Part shown: positions 1 to 8,542 of the stretch, one piece after another
How positions within the stretch are numbered: position 1 is the first letter of the stretch
Layout of the letters: every line of letters starts with the position of its first letter
Origin: Burkholderia glumae LMG 2196 = ATCC 33617
Lineage (GTDB): Bacteria; Pseudomonadota; Gammaproteobacteria; Burkholderiales; Burkholderiaceae
Length of the DNA: 64,000 nucleotides
Reading direction: 5' to 3'
Assembly (NCBI RefSeq): GCF_000960995.1
Contig: NZ_CP009435.1
Coordinates: 1,426,001 to 1,490,000, forward strand
Notes under the pieces: generated by a model
What the model was told of the DNA's origin: nothing
Databases searched by the model: none
The model's input: the letters and a program-made list of their open reading frames with translations, nothing else
Translations under genes and position numbers: made by a program

Positions 1-1355
1 CCGGCGTGATCTCGATCACCTTCGAGTCGCTCGCGCCGCAGTTCGACCTCGGCGCGCTGGGGCTCGACACGCTGCGCGCGCACCTGCACGGCGAGCAGTC
101 GTTCGTGGCCGCGCTGGCCGACTGCCTGTTCATCAACACGCTGGCCACCTACGTCGAGCCCGAGCGCAACGGCCGCTGGACGGCATTGCGCCGTTCGCCC
201 GTGACGCAGGCCGGCTTCGGCGAAGAGGACGCGCTGATCGACTACCCGGCGCGCTCGCATCCGGCCTACCGGCTGCTGACCGAATACTTCGCGTTTCCCG
301 ACAAGTTCGATTTCGTCGATTTCGACCTGGCCGCGATGGCGCGCCGCGCGGGGCCGTGCCACCGCCTGACGCTGCACGTCGTGCTCAGCGACGTGCGCAG
401 CGATTCGCACGTGGCGCGCCTGCTCGACATGCTGAGCGCCACCCACCTGCGCCTGTTCTGCACGCCGGTGGTGAACCTGTTCAAGCAGAACGGCGAGCCG
501 ATCCGCGTCGATCACCAGAGCGTGTCGTACCCGGTGATCGCCGAGGCGCGCCGCGCGTTCGCCTACGAGGTCTATTCGATCGACTCGGTGCATCTGGTGC
601 GCCAGACCGCGCACGAGGAGGCGGTGGTGGAGTTCCGGCCGTTCTACTCGCTGCATCACGGCGAGGCCGGCCATGTCGGCCACTACTGGTTCGCGCGCCG
701 CAACGAGTGGGTCGCGCAGCACAGCCCCGGCTACGAGACCGAGCTGTCGATCGTCGACATCGATTTCGAGCCGGCCGCGCCGCAGACCGACACGCTGAGC
801 CTGCGCCTGACCTGCACCAACCGCGATCTGCCGGCGGGGCTCGCCACCGGCCTGGCCGGCGGCGACCTGTTCGCCGACGGCGGCGCCGATTTCGGCGACA
901 TCACGATGCTGCGCCGGCCCACGGCGAGCGTGCGCTTCGCGCGCGGGCGCGCCGCGCACTGGCGGCTGATCTCGCATCTCGCGCTGAACCACGTCTCGCT
1001 GGTGGCCGACGGCCTCGCGCCGCTCAAGGAACTGCTCACGCTCTACGATCTGCGCCGCTCGGCGGTCTCGATGCGCCACATCGACGGGCTGGTCGCGATC
1101 GAGCAGCGCGGCTCCGTGCAGTGGCTGCCCGGCAAGCCGTTCGCGACCTTCGTGCGCGGCATCGAGATTCGCCTGACGATCGACGAGGAACACTTCGTCG
1201 GCACCAGCCTCGCCGCATTCGCGCGCATGCTCGACGTGTTCTTCGGGCTGTACGTCCACCTCAACAGCTTTGTGCAACTGATCGTCGTGTCCAAGCGCAC
1301 CGGCGAGGAGATCATGCGATGCCAACCGCGAAGCGGCGAATCGATCCTGGCGTAG
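1..1355 (+). CDS. tssF: Type VI secretion baseplate protein TssF (5' end outside window)
   Basis: This is the C-terminal three quarters of TssF (ImpG/VasA), a wedge protein of the T6SS baseplate that assembles with TssE, TssG and TssK in the cytoplasm. The reading frame is open from base 3 with no start in view, and about 450 residues are visible where the family usually has about 600. The first in-frame start-like codon at base 6 is therefore internal. The call rests on overall resemblance to the family and on its position: tssG begins 37 bases before its stop, a translational overlap typical of tssF-tssG pairs. The upstream T6SS genes must lie to the left of the window. Confidence 0.93.
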   Translation, partial: GVISITFESLAPQFDLGALGLDTLRAHLHGEQSFVAALADCLFINTLATYVEPERNGRWTALRRSPVTQAGFGEEDALIDYPARSHPAYRLLTEYFAFPDKFDFVDFDLAAMARRAGPCHRLTLHVVLSDVRSDSHVARLLDMLSATHLRLFCTPVVNLFKQNGEPIRVDHQSVSYPVIAEARRAFAYEVYSIDSVHLVRQTAHEEAVVEFRPFYSLHHGEAGHVGHYWFARRNEWVAQHSPGYETELSIVDIDFEPAAPQTDTLSLRLTCTNRDLPAGLATGLAGGDLFADGGADFGDITMLRRPTASVRFARGRAAHWRLISHLALNHVSLVADGLAPLKELLTLYDLRRSAVSMRHIDGLVAIEQRGSVQWLPGKPFATFVRGIEIRLTIDEEHFVGTSLAAFARMLDVFFGLYVHLNSFVQLIVVSKRTGEEIMRCQPRSGESILA

Positions 1356-2416
1356 TCGGGCAATTCCTCGACGAGCCGTATCGCTTCGAGTTCTTCCAGG
1401 CGGTGCGCTTGCTCGAAACCTGGTTCGCGCGGCGTGATCCGGAGAAGCCCGACGCGCTGCGGCCCGGCGAGATCGTCGAGCGGCGCCTGGCGTTCCGCAA
1501 TTCGCTGTCGCTCGGCTTCCCGCCGAGCGAGATCGAGGAGGCGCAGTCGTTCGACGCGGCCGGCGAGCACGTGGCCGAGGAGGCGCGCGCGGCCGCGATC
1601 GGCAGCGAGGCGATCGACCGCGTGTCGATCATGCCGGCGTTCTTCGGCCTGCTGGGCGGCCAGGGCGCGCTGCCGCATCACTACACCGAGCAGGTGGTGG
1701 CGCGCGAGCACCTGAAGCGCGACCACGCGGCGCGCGCGTTCTTCGACGTGTTCTCGAACCGCGCCACCGCGCTGTTCTATTCGGCGTGGAAGAAGTACCG
1801 GCTGCCGCTGCATTACGAACTCGACCGCGACGAGCGCTACCTGCCGCTGCTGCTCGCGCTGGCCGGCGTGTCGCACCGCGGCGCGCGGCGAGCGATGCAG
1901 GAAGGCACCGGCGCGGTGATCGACGAGGCGATCGCCGGCTACGCGCTGGCCGCGCGGCACCGGCCCGTGTCGGCCGCCTATCTGCAGCGCACGCTGTCGG
2001 ACTACTTCCAGGTGACGATCGGCGTCGAGCAGTTCGTCGGCAAGTGGTACGACGTGCCGCCCGACCAGCTGAGCGTGCTCGGCGAGATCAACGCCACGCT
2101 CGGCGCCACCGCGCTGGTGGGCGAGCGCGTCTGGCAGCGCGACATGCGCGCGAGGCTGGTGGTTGGCCCGCTCTCCAAGCGCGACTACGAGGCGTTCCTG
2201 CCCGGCGGCGACTGCGCGGTCGCGCTGGAGCGGATGCTGACGCTGGTGGCCGGCGTCACGCTCGAATACGAGGTCCGGCTGGTGCTCAAGCGCGCCGAGG
2301 TCGGCCCGACCATCCTCAACAACGGCGGGCGGCTCGGCTGGGACGCGTTCCTCTGCACGCAGGAGGCGCGGCACGACCGCGCCGACGCGCGCTACGAACT
2401 GCACGTGATCCACTGA
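1319..2416 (+). CDS. tssG: Type VI secretion baseplate protein TssG
   Basis: TssG (ImpH/VasB) is the second wedge component of the T6SS baseplate and binds TssF and TssK. The frame gives 365 residues from the ATG at 1319, close to the usual length of about 340. The N-terminus carries the family pattern around EPYRFEFFQAVRLLE at residues 18-32. A much longer open frame extends upstream, but it is the out-of-frame shadow of tssF. The start at 1319 overlaps tssF by 37 bases, which suggests coupled translation. Sixty-five bases separate it from tssH downstream, in the same operon. Confidence 0.95.
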   Translation: MPTAKRRIDPGVVGQFLDEPYRFEFFQAVRLLETWFARRDPEKPDALRPGEIVERRLAFRNSLSLGFPPSEIEEAQSFDAAGEHVAEEARAAAIGSEAIDRVSIMPAFFGLLGGQGALPHHYTEQVVAREHLKRDHAARAFFDVFSNRATALFYSAWKKYRLPLHYELDRDERYLPLLLALAGVSHRGARRAMQEGTGAVIDEAIAGYALAARHRPVSAAYLQRTLSDYFQVTIGVEQFVGKWYDVPPDQLSVLGEINATLGATALVGERVWQRDMRARLVVGPLSKRDYEAFLPGGDCAVALERMLTLVAGVTLEYEVRLVLKRAEVGPTILNNGGRLGWDAFLCTQEARHDRADARYELHVIH

Positions 2417-2481
2417 GCGCCGCGCCCGAACAGGCCAAGCCCCGAATCCAACGACCGAGCGAACCGAGAGCCATCGACGTC

Positions 2482-5151
2482 ATGAGCACGCCCCTCAAAA
2501 CCCTGATTGCCAAACTGAATCCCACCTGCCGCAAGGCGGCCGAACGCGCGGCCAGCCAGTGCCTCGCGCGCGGCCACTACGAGGTCGATCTCGAGCACCT
2601 GTTCGTGGCGCTGCTCGACGAGACCTCGGGCGACATGCCGGTGGTGCTGCGCGCGAGCGGCGTCGATCCGCACGCGCTGCGCCGCGACCTCGAGCGCGAG
2701 CTCGACACGCTCAAGAGCGGCAACACGCGCACGCCGGTGTTCTCGGTGCATCTGAGCGAGCTGTTCCAGCAGGCCTGGCTGATTGCCTCGCTCGATGCGC
2801 AGATCGGCCGGATCCGTTCCGGGCACCTGCTGCTCGCGCTGCTGAGCGCGCCGGACCTCGCGCAGTTCGCGCAGCGCATGTCGCCGCAGTTCGCGCAGGT
2901 GCGCGTGACCGATCTGAAGCACAAGTTCGACGAGATCACGGCCGGCTCCCACGAGGCCGAGCCGCGCGGCGCCGAGGCCGGGCACGACGGCGCGCCCGAG
3001 GCCGCCGCGCTGGCCGGTGCCGCGGGCGGCCCGTCGAAGACGCCCGCGCTCGACACCTACACCACCAACCTCACGCAGCGCGCGCGCGACGGCAAGATCG
3101 ATCCGGTGATCGGCCGCGACGCCGAGATCCGCCAGGCGATCGACATCCTGATGCGGCGCCGCCAGAACAACCCGATCATGACCGGCGAGGCCGGCGTCGG
3201 GAAGACCGCCGTGGTGGAAGGGCTGGCGCTGCGGATCGCCGCGGCCGACGTGCCGCCGCCGCTCGCGGGCGTGGCGCTGCACGTGCTCGACATGGGGCTG
3301 CTGCAGGCCGGCGCGAGCGTGAAGGGCGAGTTCGAGAACCGCCTGAAGAGCGTGATCGACGAGGTCAAGCAGAGCCCGCATCCGATCATCCTGTTCATCG
3401 ACGAGGCGCACACCATCATCGGCGCCGGCGGCCAGGCCGGCCAGAACGACGCGGCCAACCTGCTCAAGCCGGCGCTCGCGCGCGGCGAGCTGCGCACCAT
3501 CGCGGCCACCACCTGGAGCGAGTACAAGAAATACTTCGAGAAGGATGCGGCGCTCGCGCGGCGCTTCCAGGTGGTCAAGATCGAGGAGCCGAGCGAGCCG
3601 CTGGCCGCCGCGATGCTGCGCGGCATGGCCGCGCTGATGGAGCGCCACTTCAACGTGCGGATTCTCGACGACGCGATCACCGAGGCGGTGCGCCTGTCGC
3701 ATCGCTACATCAGCGGCCGGCAGCTGCCGGACAAGGCGATCAGCGTGCTCGATACGGCCTGCGCGAAGGTCGCGCTGGCGCAGAGCGCGACGCCGGCGGC
3801 CATCGACGACCTGAAGAAGCGCCTGGAGCGCACCGCCGCCGAGATCGCCGCGCTCGAGCGCGAGGTGGCGGGCGGGGCCGCGCACGACGAGCGCCTCGCC
3901 GCGCTCGGCGCGGCGCGCGACGCCGATCTGGCCGCGCTGGCGGCGGCCGAGGCGCGCTATGCCGAGGAGCAGGCGATCGTCGCCGAGATCGTCGCGCTGC
4001 GCGCGCAGATCGATGCCTCGCGCGAGGCATCGGCCGACGGCGAGCGGATCGACGCCGACGCGGTGCGCGCCCAGCTGGCCGAGCGCGTGGCCGCGCTGAA
4101 GGCGGTGCAGGGCGGCGAGCCGATGGTGCCGCTGCAGGTGGACGCGCACGTGGTGGCCGAGATCGTCGCCGCGTGGACCGGCATCCCGCTCGGCCGCATG
4201 GTCAAGGACGAGATCGAGACCGTGATGAACCTGAAGGCGCTGCTCGGCGCGCGCGTGATCGGTCAGGACCACGCGCTCGACGCGGTGGCGCAGCGCGTGC
4301 GCACCGCGACCGCCGGCCTCGAGGATCCGAACAAGCCGCGCGGCGTGTTCCTGTTCGTCGGGCCGTCGGGCGTCGGCAAGACCGAGACCGCGCTCGCGCT
4401 GGCCGACGTGCTGTACGGCGGCGAGCGCAAGATGGTCACCATCAACATGAGCGAGTACCAGGAGGCGCACAGCGTGTCGGGCCTGAAGGGCTCGCCGCCG
4501 GGCTACGTCGGCTACGGCGAGGGCGGCGTGCTGACCGAGGCGGTGCGGCGCAACCCGTATTCGGTGGTGCTGCTCGACGAGATCGAGAAGGCGCACCCGG
4601 ACGTGCTCGAGATGTTCTTCCAGGTGTTCGACAAGGGCGTGATGGACGATGCCGAGGGCCGCGAGATCGACTTCCGCAACACGCTGATCATCCTGACCTC
4701 GAACGTCGGCTCGTCGGCGGTGATGCAGGCCTGCCTGAACCAGCCCGCCGAGGCGCTGCCCGATCCCGACGCGCTGGCCGAGACGCTGCGCCCGGCGCTC
4801 TACAAGGCGTTCAAGCCGGCCTTCCTCGGCCGCATGAAGGTGGTGCCGTATTATCCGATCTCGGACGACGTGCTGGCCGAGATCATCGAGCTGAAGCTCG
4901 AGCGGATCGCGCGGCGCATCGAGGCGAACCACAAGGCCCGCTTCGAGTGGGACGAGTCGCTGGTGGACGCCGTGCTGGCGCGCTGCACCGAGGTGGATTC
5001 GGGCGCGCGCAACGTCGATCACATCCTGAACGGCACGCTGCTGCCCGAGATCGCCGGCCATGTGCTCGAACGGCTCGCCGAGGGCAGCGCGATCGAGCGC
5101 ATCGCCGTGCGCGCGAGCGAGGCGGGCGAGTTCGAGTACACCGTCAAGTAA
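2482..5151 (+). CDS. tssH: Type VI secretion ATPase TssH (ClpV)
   Basis: ClpV is the hexameric AAA+ unfoldase that disassembles contracted TssB/TssC sheaths so that subunits can be reused. The protein has 889 residues from ATG 2482. An N-terminal Clp-N domain covers about residues 1-160. The first AAA domain has Walker A GEAGVGKT near residue 235 and Walker B LFIDEAH. A coiled middle region follows at about 430-560. The second AAA domain has GPSGVGKT at residues 627-634 and LLDEIEKAH. A longer frame exists upstream, but it would run through tssG. The start chosen gives the normal ClpV N-terminus (MSTPLKTLIAKLNP). Confidence 0.96.
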   Translation: MSTPLKTLIAKLNPTCRKAAERAASQCLARGHYEVDLEHLFVALLDETSGDMPVVLRASGVDPHALRRDLERELDTLKSGNTRTPVFSVHLSELFQQAWLIASLDAQIGRIRSGHLLLALLSAPDLAQFAQRMSPQFAQVRVTDLKHKFDEITAGSHEAEPRGAEAGHDGAPEAAALAGAAGGPSKTPALDTYTTNLTQRARDGKIDPVIGRDAEIRQAIDILMRRRQNNPIMTGEAGVGKTAVVEGLALRIAAADVPPPLAGVALHVLDMGLLQAGASVKGEFENRLKSVIDEVKQSPHPIILFIDEAHTIIGAGGQAGQNDAANLLKPALARGELRTIAATTWSEYKKYFEKDAALARRFQVVKIEEPSEPLAAAMLRGMAALMERHFNVRILDDAITEAVRLSHRYISGRQLPDKAISVLDTACAKVALAQSATPAAIDDLKKRLERTAAEIAALEREVAGGAAHDERLAALGAARDADLAALAAAEARYAEEQAIVAEIVALRAQIDASREASADGERIDADAVRAQLAERVAALKAVQGGEPMVPLQVDAHVVAEIVAAWTGIPLGRMVKDEIETVMNLKALLGARVIGQDHALDAVAQRVRTATAGLEDPNKPRGVFLFVGPSGVGKTETALALADVLYGGERKMVTINMSEYQEAHSVSGLKGSPPGYVGYGEGGVLTEAVRRNPYSVVLLDEIEKAHPDVLEMFFQVFDKGVMDDAEGREIDFRNTLIILTSNVGSSAVMQACLNQPAEALPDPDALAETLRPALYKAFKPAFLGRMKVVPYYPISDDVLAEIIELKLERIARRIEANHKARFEWDESLVDAVLARCTEVDSGARNVDHILNGTLLPEIAGHVLERLAEGSAIERIAVRASEAGEFEYTVK

Positions 5152-5241
5152 CGCCGTATCCCCGCGGCGCGCGGCGGGCGGGCACAAGCGAGCCCGCCCC
5201 GCGCACGCCGCTTCACCGACCATCCCGCTGTCACGACGACC

Positions 5242-6384
5242 ATGCCGATTCACGTCAATGCGCTGCTCGCGCCCCTGAGCGAAGCCTCGCCCTGCGGCGA
5301 CGACCTGCTGTTCTCGTCCGAGTTCGACGCCATCCAGCACGCGCGCAAGTTCGACGATCCCTCGCTCGATCAGGGCGAATGGGTCACCGAGATCAAGGAG
5401 GCCGACTGGGGCTTCGTGGTGGACCAGTCGGTCGCGCTGCTCGGCACCCGCACCAAGGACCTGCGGCTCGCTGTCTGGCTCACCGAGGGGCTGGGCATCC
5501 AGGAGGGCGTGGCCGGGCTCACCCAGGGCTACGAACTGCTGGCCGGGCTGTGCCGCACCTGGTGGGACGCCGTGCATCCGCTGCCGGAGGGCGACGACCT
5601 CGATTACCGGCTCGGCAACGTCGGCTGGCTGTCGGGCCGCACCGCCGAGCTGCTGCGCATGGTGCCGCTCACCGACGGCTCGGGCAGCGCCTACAGCGCG
5701 CTCGACTGGGAGGTGGCGCAGCATGTTGCGCAGGCGGTGCGGCGCGACCCCGACAACGCCGGCGAGATCGCGCGCAACAAGCCCACCGTCGAACAGATCG
5801 AGGCCTCGAAGCGGATGACCTCGGTGGCGTTCTACGCCGGCCTGCTGGCCAACCTGAGCGCGTTCCGCGCGGCGCTCGACGCGCTCGACGACGAACTCGA
5901 ACGGCGCGCCGGCAACGCCGCGCCGAGCTTCCGGCAGGCACGCGAGGCCTATGACTCGGTGCGCATGCTGGCCGAGCGCTTCGCCAAGGAGCAGGGCTAT
6001 GCGCCCGACGCGCAGCCCGTCGCGCCGCCGCCGCCCGTCGTGCAGGGCGGCCCCGCCGAGCGCAGCGAACCGAGTTTCAAGACCCCGTTTACGCCCGAAC
6101 CGCACCCGCCGATGCCCACCGCCCAGCCCGTCGCCGTCCACGTCCCCGCGCCGACCGTGATCGCCGGCATCCATAACCGCGCGCAGGCGGTCGAGCAGCT
6201 GCGTGCCGTGGCCAAGTACTTCCGCGCCACCGAGCCGCACAGCCCGGTCGCCTATCTGGCCGACAAGGCGGCCGAATGGGCCGACATGCCGCTGCACCTG
6301 TGGCTCGAATCGGTGGTGAAGGACGATGGCTCGCTCGCGCATCTGCGCGAGCTGCTCGGCGTGAAGCGCGACGACAACGCTTGA
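5242..6384 (+). CDS. tssA: Type VI secretion protein TssA (ImpA N-terminal domain)
   Basis: TssA contacts the baseplate and the distal end of the growing tail and primes sheath polymerisation. The frame encodes 380 residues. An ImpA N-terminal domain lies at about residues 8-130 (CGDDLLFSSEFD near the start, then EADWG). A Pro-rich linker follows around 255-300. The C-terminal block contains TEPHSPVAYL near residue 330, which is characteristic of one TssA class. It is the last gene of the rightward tss operon, 90 bases after tssH, and is followed by a large hairpin before the convergent ompA-tagF-tssM unit. Confidence 0.93.
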   Translation: MPIHVNALLAPLSEASPCGDDLLFSSEFDAIQHARKFDDPSLDQGEWVTEIKEADWGFVVDQSVALLGTRTKDLRLAVWLTEGLGIQEGVAGLTQGYELLAGLCRTWWDAVHPLPEGDDLDYRLGNVGWLSGRTAELLRMVPLTDGSGSAYSALDWEVAQHVAQAVRRDPDNAGEIARNKPTVEQIEASKRMTSVAFYAGLLANLSAFRAALDALDDELERRAGNAAPSFRQAREAYDSVRMLAERFAKEQGYAPDAQPVAPPPPVVQGGPAERSEPSFKTPFTPEPHPPMPTAQPVAVHVPAPTVIAGIHNRAQAVEQLRAVAKYFRATEPHSPVAYLADKAAEWADMPLHLWLESVVKDDGSLAHLRELLGVKRDDNA

Positions 6385-6411
6385 GGCGCGCCGGGCGGCG
6401 CCGCTAATGAA

Positions 6412-6447
6412 GACGGCGCCGCGGGCCTGCCGCCCGGCGGCGCCGTC
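6412..6447. terminator. Hairpin between convergent tssA and ompA-like gene
   Basis: Arms GACGGCGCCGC (6412-6422) and GCGGCGCCGTC (6437-6447) are perfect complements, and the 14-base loop can itself pair GGGC with GCCC. It sits between two convergent operons. No T-run follows on either strand, so it may block read-through or protect 3' ends rather than act as a classical terminator. Confidence 0.6.
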
Positions 6448-6477
6448 CTCGGCTGCCCGCGTGGCTGCCGGCCGCGC

Positions 6478-7545
6478 CTACTGTCCCGCGCGGAACTCGA
6501 TGCGCCGGTTGCGCGCGCGCCCCTCGGCGGTGTCGTTCGAGGCGATCGGCTGGTCGGGGCCGACGCCCGTGGTCGACAGCTGCTGCGACGGGATTCCCTT
6601 GGCCACCAGGTAGCCCTTCACGGCATCGGCGCGCGCCTGGCTCAGCGCGATGTTCGAGGCACGATTGCCCGAGTTGTCGGTATGGCCGATGATCGCGACC
6701 GAGCGGTTCGCCATCCGGCTCATCGCGGCGGCCATCTGGTCGAGGATCGCGCGGCCCTGCGGGGTGAGCGTGGCGCTGCCGGTCTCGAACTCGATCGTGC
6801 GGTTGGCGAGCGTCTGGTCGAGCAGGCCCTGCTCGGAGGCGCTCACGCGCAGCGCGTTGCGGATCGTATAGGTCGGGTTCAGCTGGTTCGCCATGTCGCT
6901 GGCCACCTGCTGGCGCAGCGCCTCGTTGCGCACCTCGCCCTTCACGTCGATCGAGGTGCCGTCGATGCGCAGCTGCCCCTTGCTGATCTGCTTGAGCTGC
7001 GGGCCGATCAGCTTCTGCACGTTGCTGCTCCAGTTTGGCGGCGTGGCCACGTCGCCCACCTCGATCTGGTCGACCACGTTGCCGGCGCCGTAGGTGTCGC
7101 GCAGCTTCTGCAGCACGGCCGCCTTGGTGGCCTCGTCGGGCACCTTGCCGCCCACCACCACCTGGCCCGGCGTGGCGCTGGCCTGCGGCGGCACCGACAC
7201 GGTCGCGCCGGTGCCGGCGCCCGTCACCGGGCCGGCGCCCGTGCCGCCGGCGACGTTGGTGCCGGTCAGCACGGTGCCGTTCTGGCTGGTGCCGCCCTCG
7301 GCCTGCGGCGGCGCGCTGAGTCCGCCCGACGGCCCCTGCGCCGGTGCGCCCGACGGCGGGAGCGCGGTGCTGCGCACCGCCGCCCCGCTCGGGTCGACGC
7401 GCGTCACGGTGGCGGGGCCGGCATTGTCGGCGAATGCGCCGGCGGGCGCGGCGAGCAGGGCCAGGCCGCCCGCGCAGAGCGCGGCGCCGGCGGCGAGCGC
7501 GGCGGCCAGCTGGCGGCGGCGCGGCGGGAGCACGGAGGTCGTCAT
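6478..7545 (-). CDS. OmpA-family peptidoglycan-binding protein of the T6SS locus
   Basis: The protein has 355 residues from the ATG at 7545. The N-terminus is a signal peptide (positive residues, then an Ala/Leu-rich core to about residue 33). A Gly/Pro/Ala-rich linker follows, then a BON-like region around 125-225 and a C-terminal OmpA/MotB domain from about 250. That domain has the peptidoglycan contact pattern IIGHTDNSGNRASN and the closing EGRARNRRIEF. OmpA-like domains in T6SS loci usually anchor the trans-envelope complex to the cell wall. This one appears periplasmic or outer-membrane bound rather than fused to TssL. It lies 4 bases downstream of tagF in a tssM-tagF-ompA operon. An in-frame upstream extension lacks a signal-like N-terminus and overlaps tagF, so it was not used. 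Confidence 0.85.
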   Translation of the reverse strand: MTTSVLPPRRRQLAAALAAGAALCAGGLALLAAPAGAFADNAGPATVTRVDPSGAAVRSTALPPSGAPAQGPSGGLSAPPQAEGGTSQNGTVLTGTNVAGGTGAGPVTGAGTGATVSVPPQASATPGQVVVGGKVPDEATKAAVLQKLRDTYGAGNVVDQIEVGDVATPPNWSSNVQKLIGPQLKQISKGQLRIDGTSIDVKGEVRNEALRQQVASDMANQLNPTYTIRNALRVSASEQGLLDQTLANRTIEFETGSATLTPQGRAILDQMAAAMSRMANRSVAIIGHTDNSGNRASNIALSQARADAVKGYLVAKGIPSQQLSTTGVGPDQPIASNDTAEGRARNRRIEFRAGQ

Positions 7546-7549
7546 GGCG

Positions 7550-8542
7550 TCAGGCTCCTGCGACGAAGGCTTCGCGGAACGTGTCGATCGCCACGCGCAG
7601 CGACAGTTGCGGTTGTTCGAGGTAGCTGACGAGTTTGCTGGTCGCGGGATCGTGTTGCGCATGGGCATCGACCCATTCCGGGTCGTCGATGTCGATGTTG
7701 TGTTGCGAATAGGTCTGCGGATCGACCACGCTGTGCAGCGTCCGGGCCGAGGCGCCGTTGAAGCCGATGATCAGGCGCTCGCGCTCGGCGATGGAGCCGA
7801 TGAAGATCGCCAGCTCGAAATCGGCCTGCGAGACGAACGGCGCGATCAGCTCCATCCAGAACGCCGCCACCAGGCTGCGATAGAACGGATCGACCGGCAG
7901 CGGCAGCGTGAGCCCGCGCTCGATGTGCGACGAGCCGCTTTGCATCACCGGGCGCAGCAGCGAGCCGAGCGCGAGCATCGCGCCGCGCAGCTTCACCGGG
8001 TGGCCGCTCGCGAGCAGCATTTGCTCGAGCCCGAACAGCGACTGGTGCTCGACGAAATCGTTGAACGTGCCGTCGTGCGCGCTGCCGGGGCCGCCGGTGT
8101 CGATCGGCACCTGCGCCTCGCCGAGCGCCTGCAGCGCGCCGGGCGGCTCGTCGCTGCCCAGCAGCGGACGCATCAGCGTGGCGGCGCGCTGCCAGAGCCG
8201 CGCGAACGCGAGCGGGCTGCGCGCGACGAAGGTGAGCGGCCGGTCCACCTCGAGCGCGGTGGCGGCGAGGAACGGAAAGCGCCGGTTCGAGGCGTCGTGG
8301 CTGGCCACCATGTGGCCGGCGATGGCGAGCTTGCTGCGCGTGCCGATGAACGCGAAATGCATGGGCCGCGCGTTCTCGTAGACGATCTTCCAGCGCGGGT
8401 CGTCGGCCAGCAGCTCCATGGCCTGCGCGATCCAGCGGTCGAGCGTCTGCAGCAACTGCGGGTTGTGCGCGCTCTTCACGAAGTCGCCGCGCGACGGGAT
8501 CTTGCCGAAATAGGCGATCTGAGCCTGGACCGTTTGCGTCAT
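7550..8542 (-). CDS. tagF: T6SS-associated protein TagF (ImpM family)
   Basis: TagF (ImpM) is a T6SS accessory protein. In Pseudomonas aeruginosa it acts as a post-translational repressor of T6SS activity. The frame encodes 330 residues from ATG 8542. The N-terminal GKIPSRGDFV (residues 13-22) is the family hallmark. The domain typically occupies the first 200 residues, so the C-terminal third is an extension I cannot assign. The start overlaps the tssM stop in the pattern ATGA (8539-8542), which implies translational coupling. A longer frame upstream is antiparallel noise inside tssM and was rejected. Confidence 0.88.
   Translation of the reverse strand: MTQTVQAQIAYFGKIPSRGDFVKSAHNPQLLQTLDRWIAQAMELLADDPRWKIVYENARPMHFAFIGTRSKLAIAGHMVASHDASNRRFPFLAATALEVDRPLTFVARSPLAFARLWQRAATLMRPLLGSDEPPGALQALGEAQVPIDTGGPGSAHDGTFNDFVEHQSLFGLEQMLLASGHPVKLRGAMLALGSLLRPVMQSGSSHIERGLTLPLPVDPFYRSLVAAFWMELIAPFVSQADFELAIFIGSIAERERLIIGFNGASARTLHSVVDPQTYSQHNIDIDDPEWVDAHAQHDPATSKLVSYLEQPQLSLRVAIDTFREAFVAGA

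Noticed and set aside
2392..6342. A 1316-codon open frame antisense to tssH-tssA
   Set aside because: It mirrors codon structure of the real genes on the other strand, is extremely Arg/His/Gly-rich and has no domain. High GC content removes stop codons in shadow frames.
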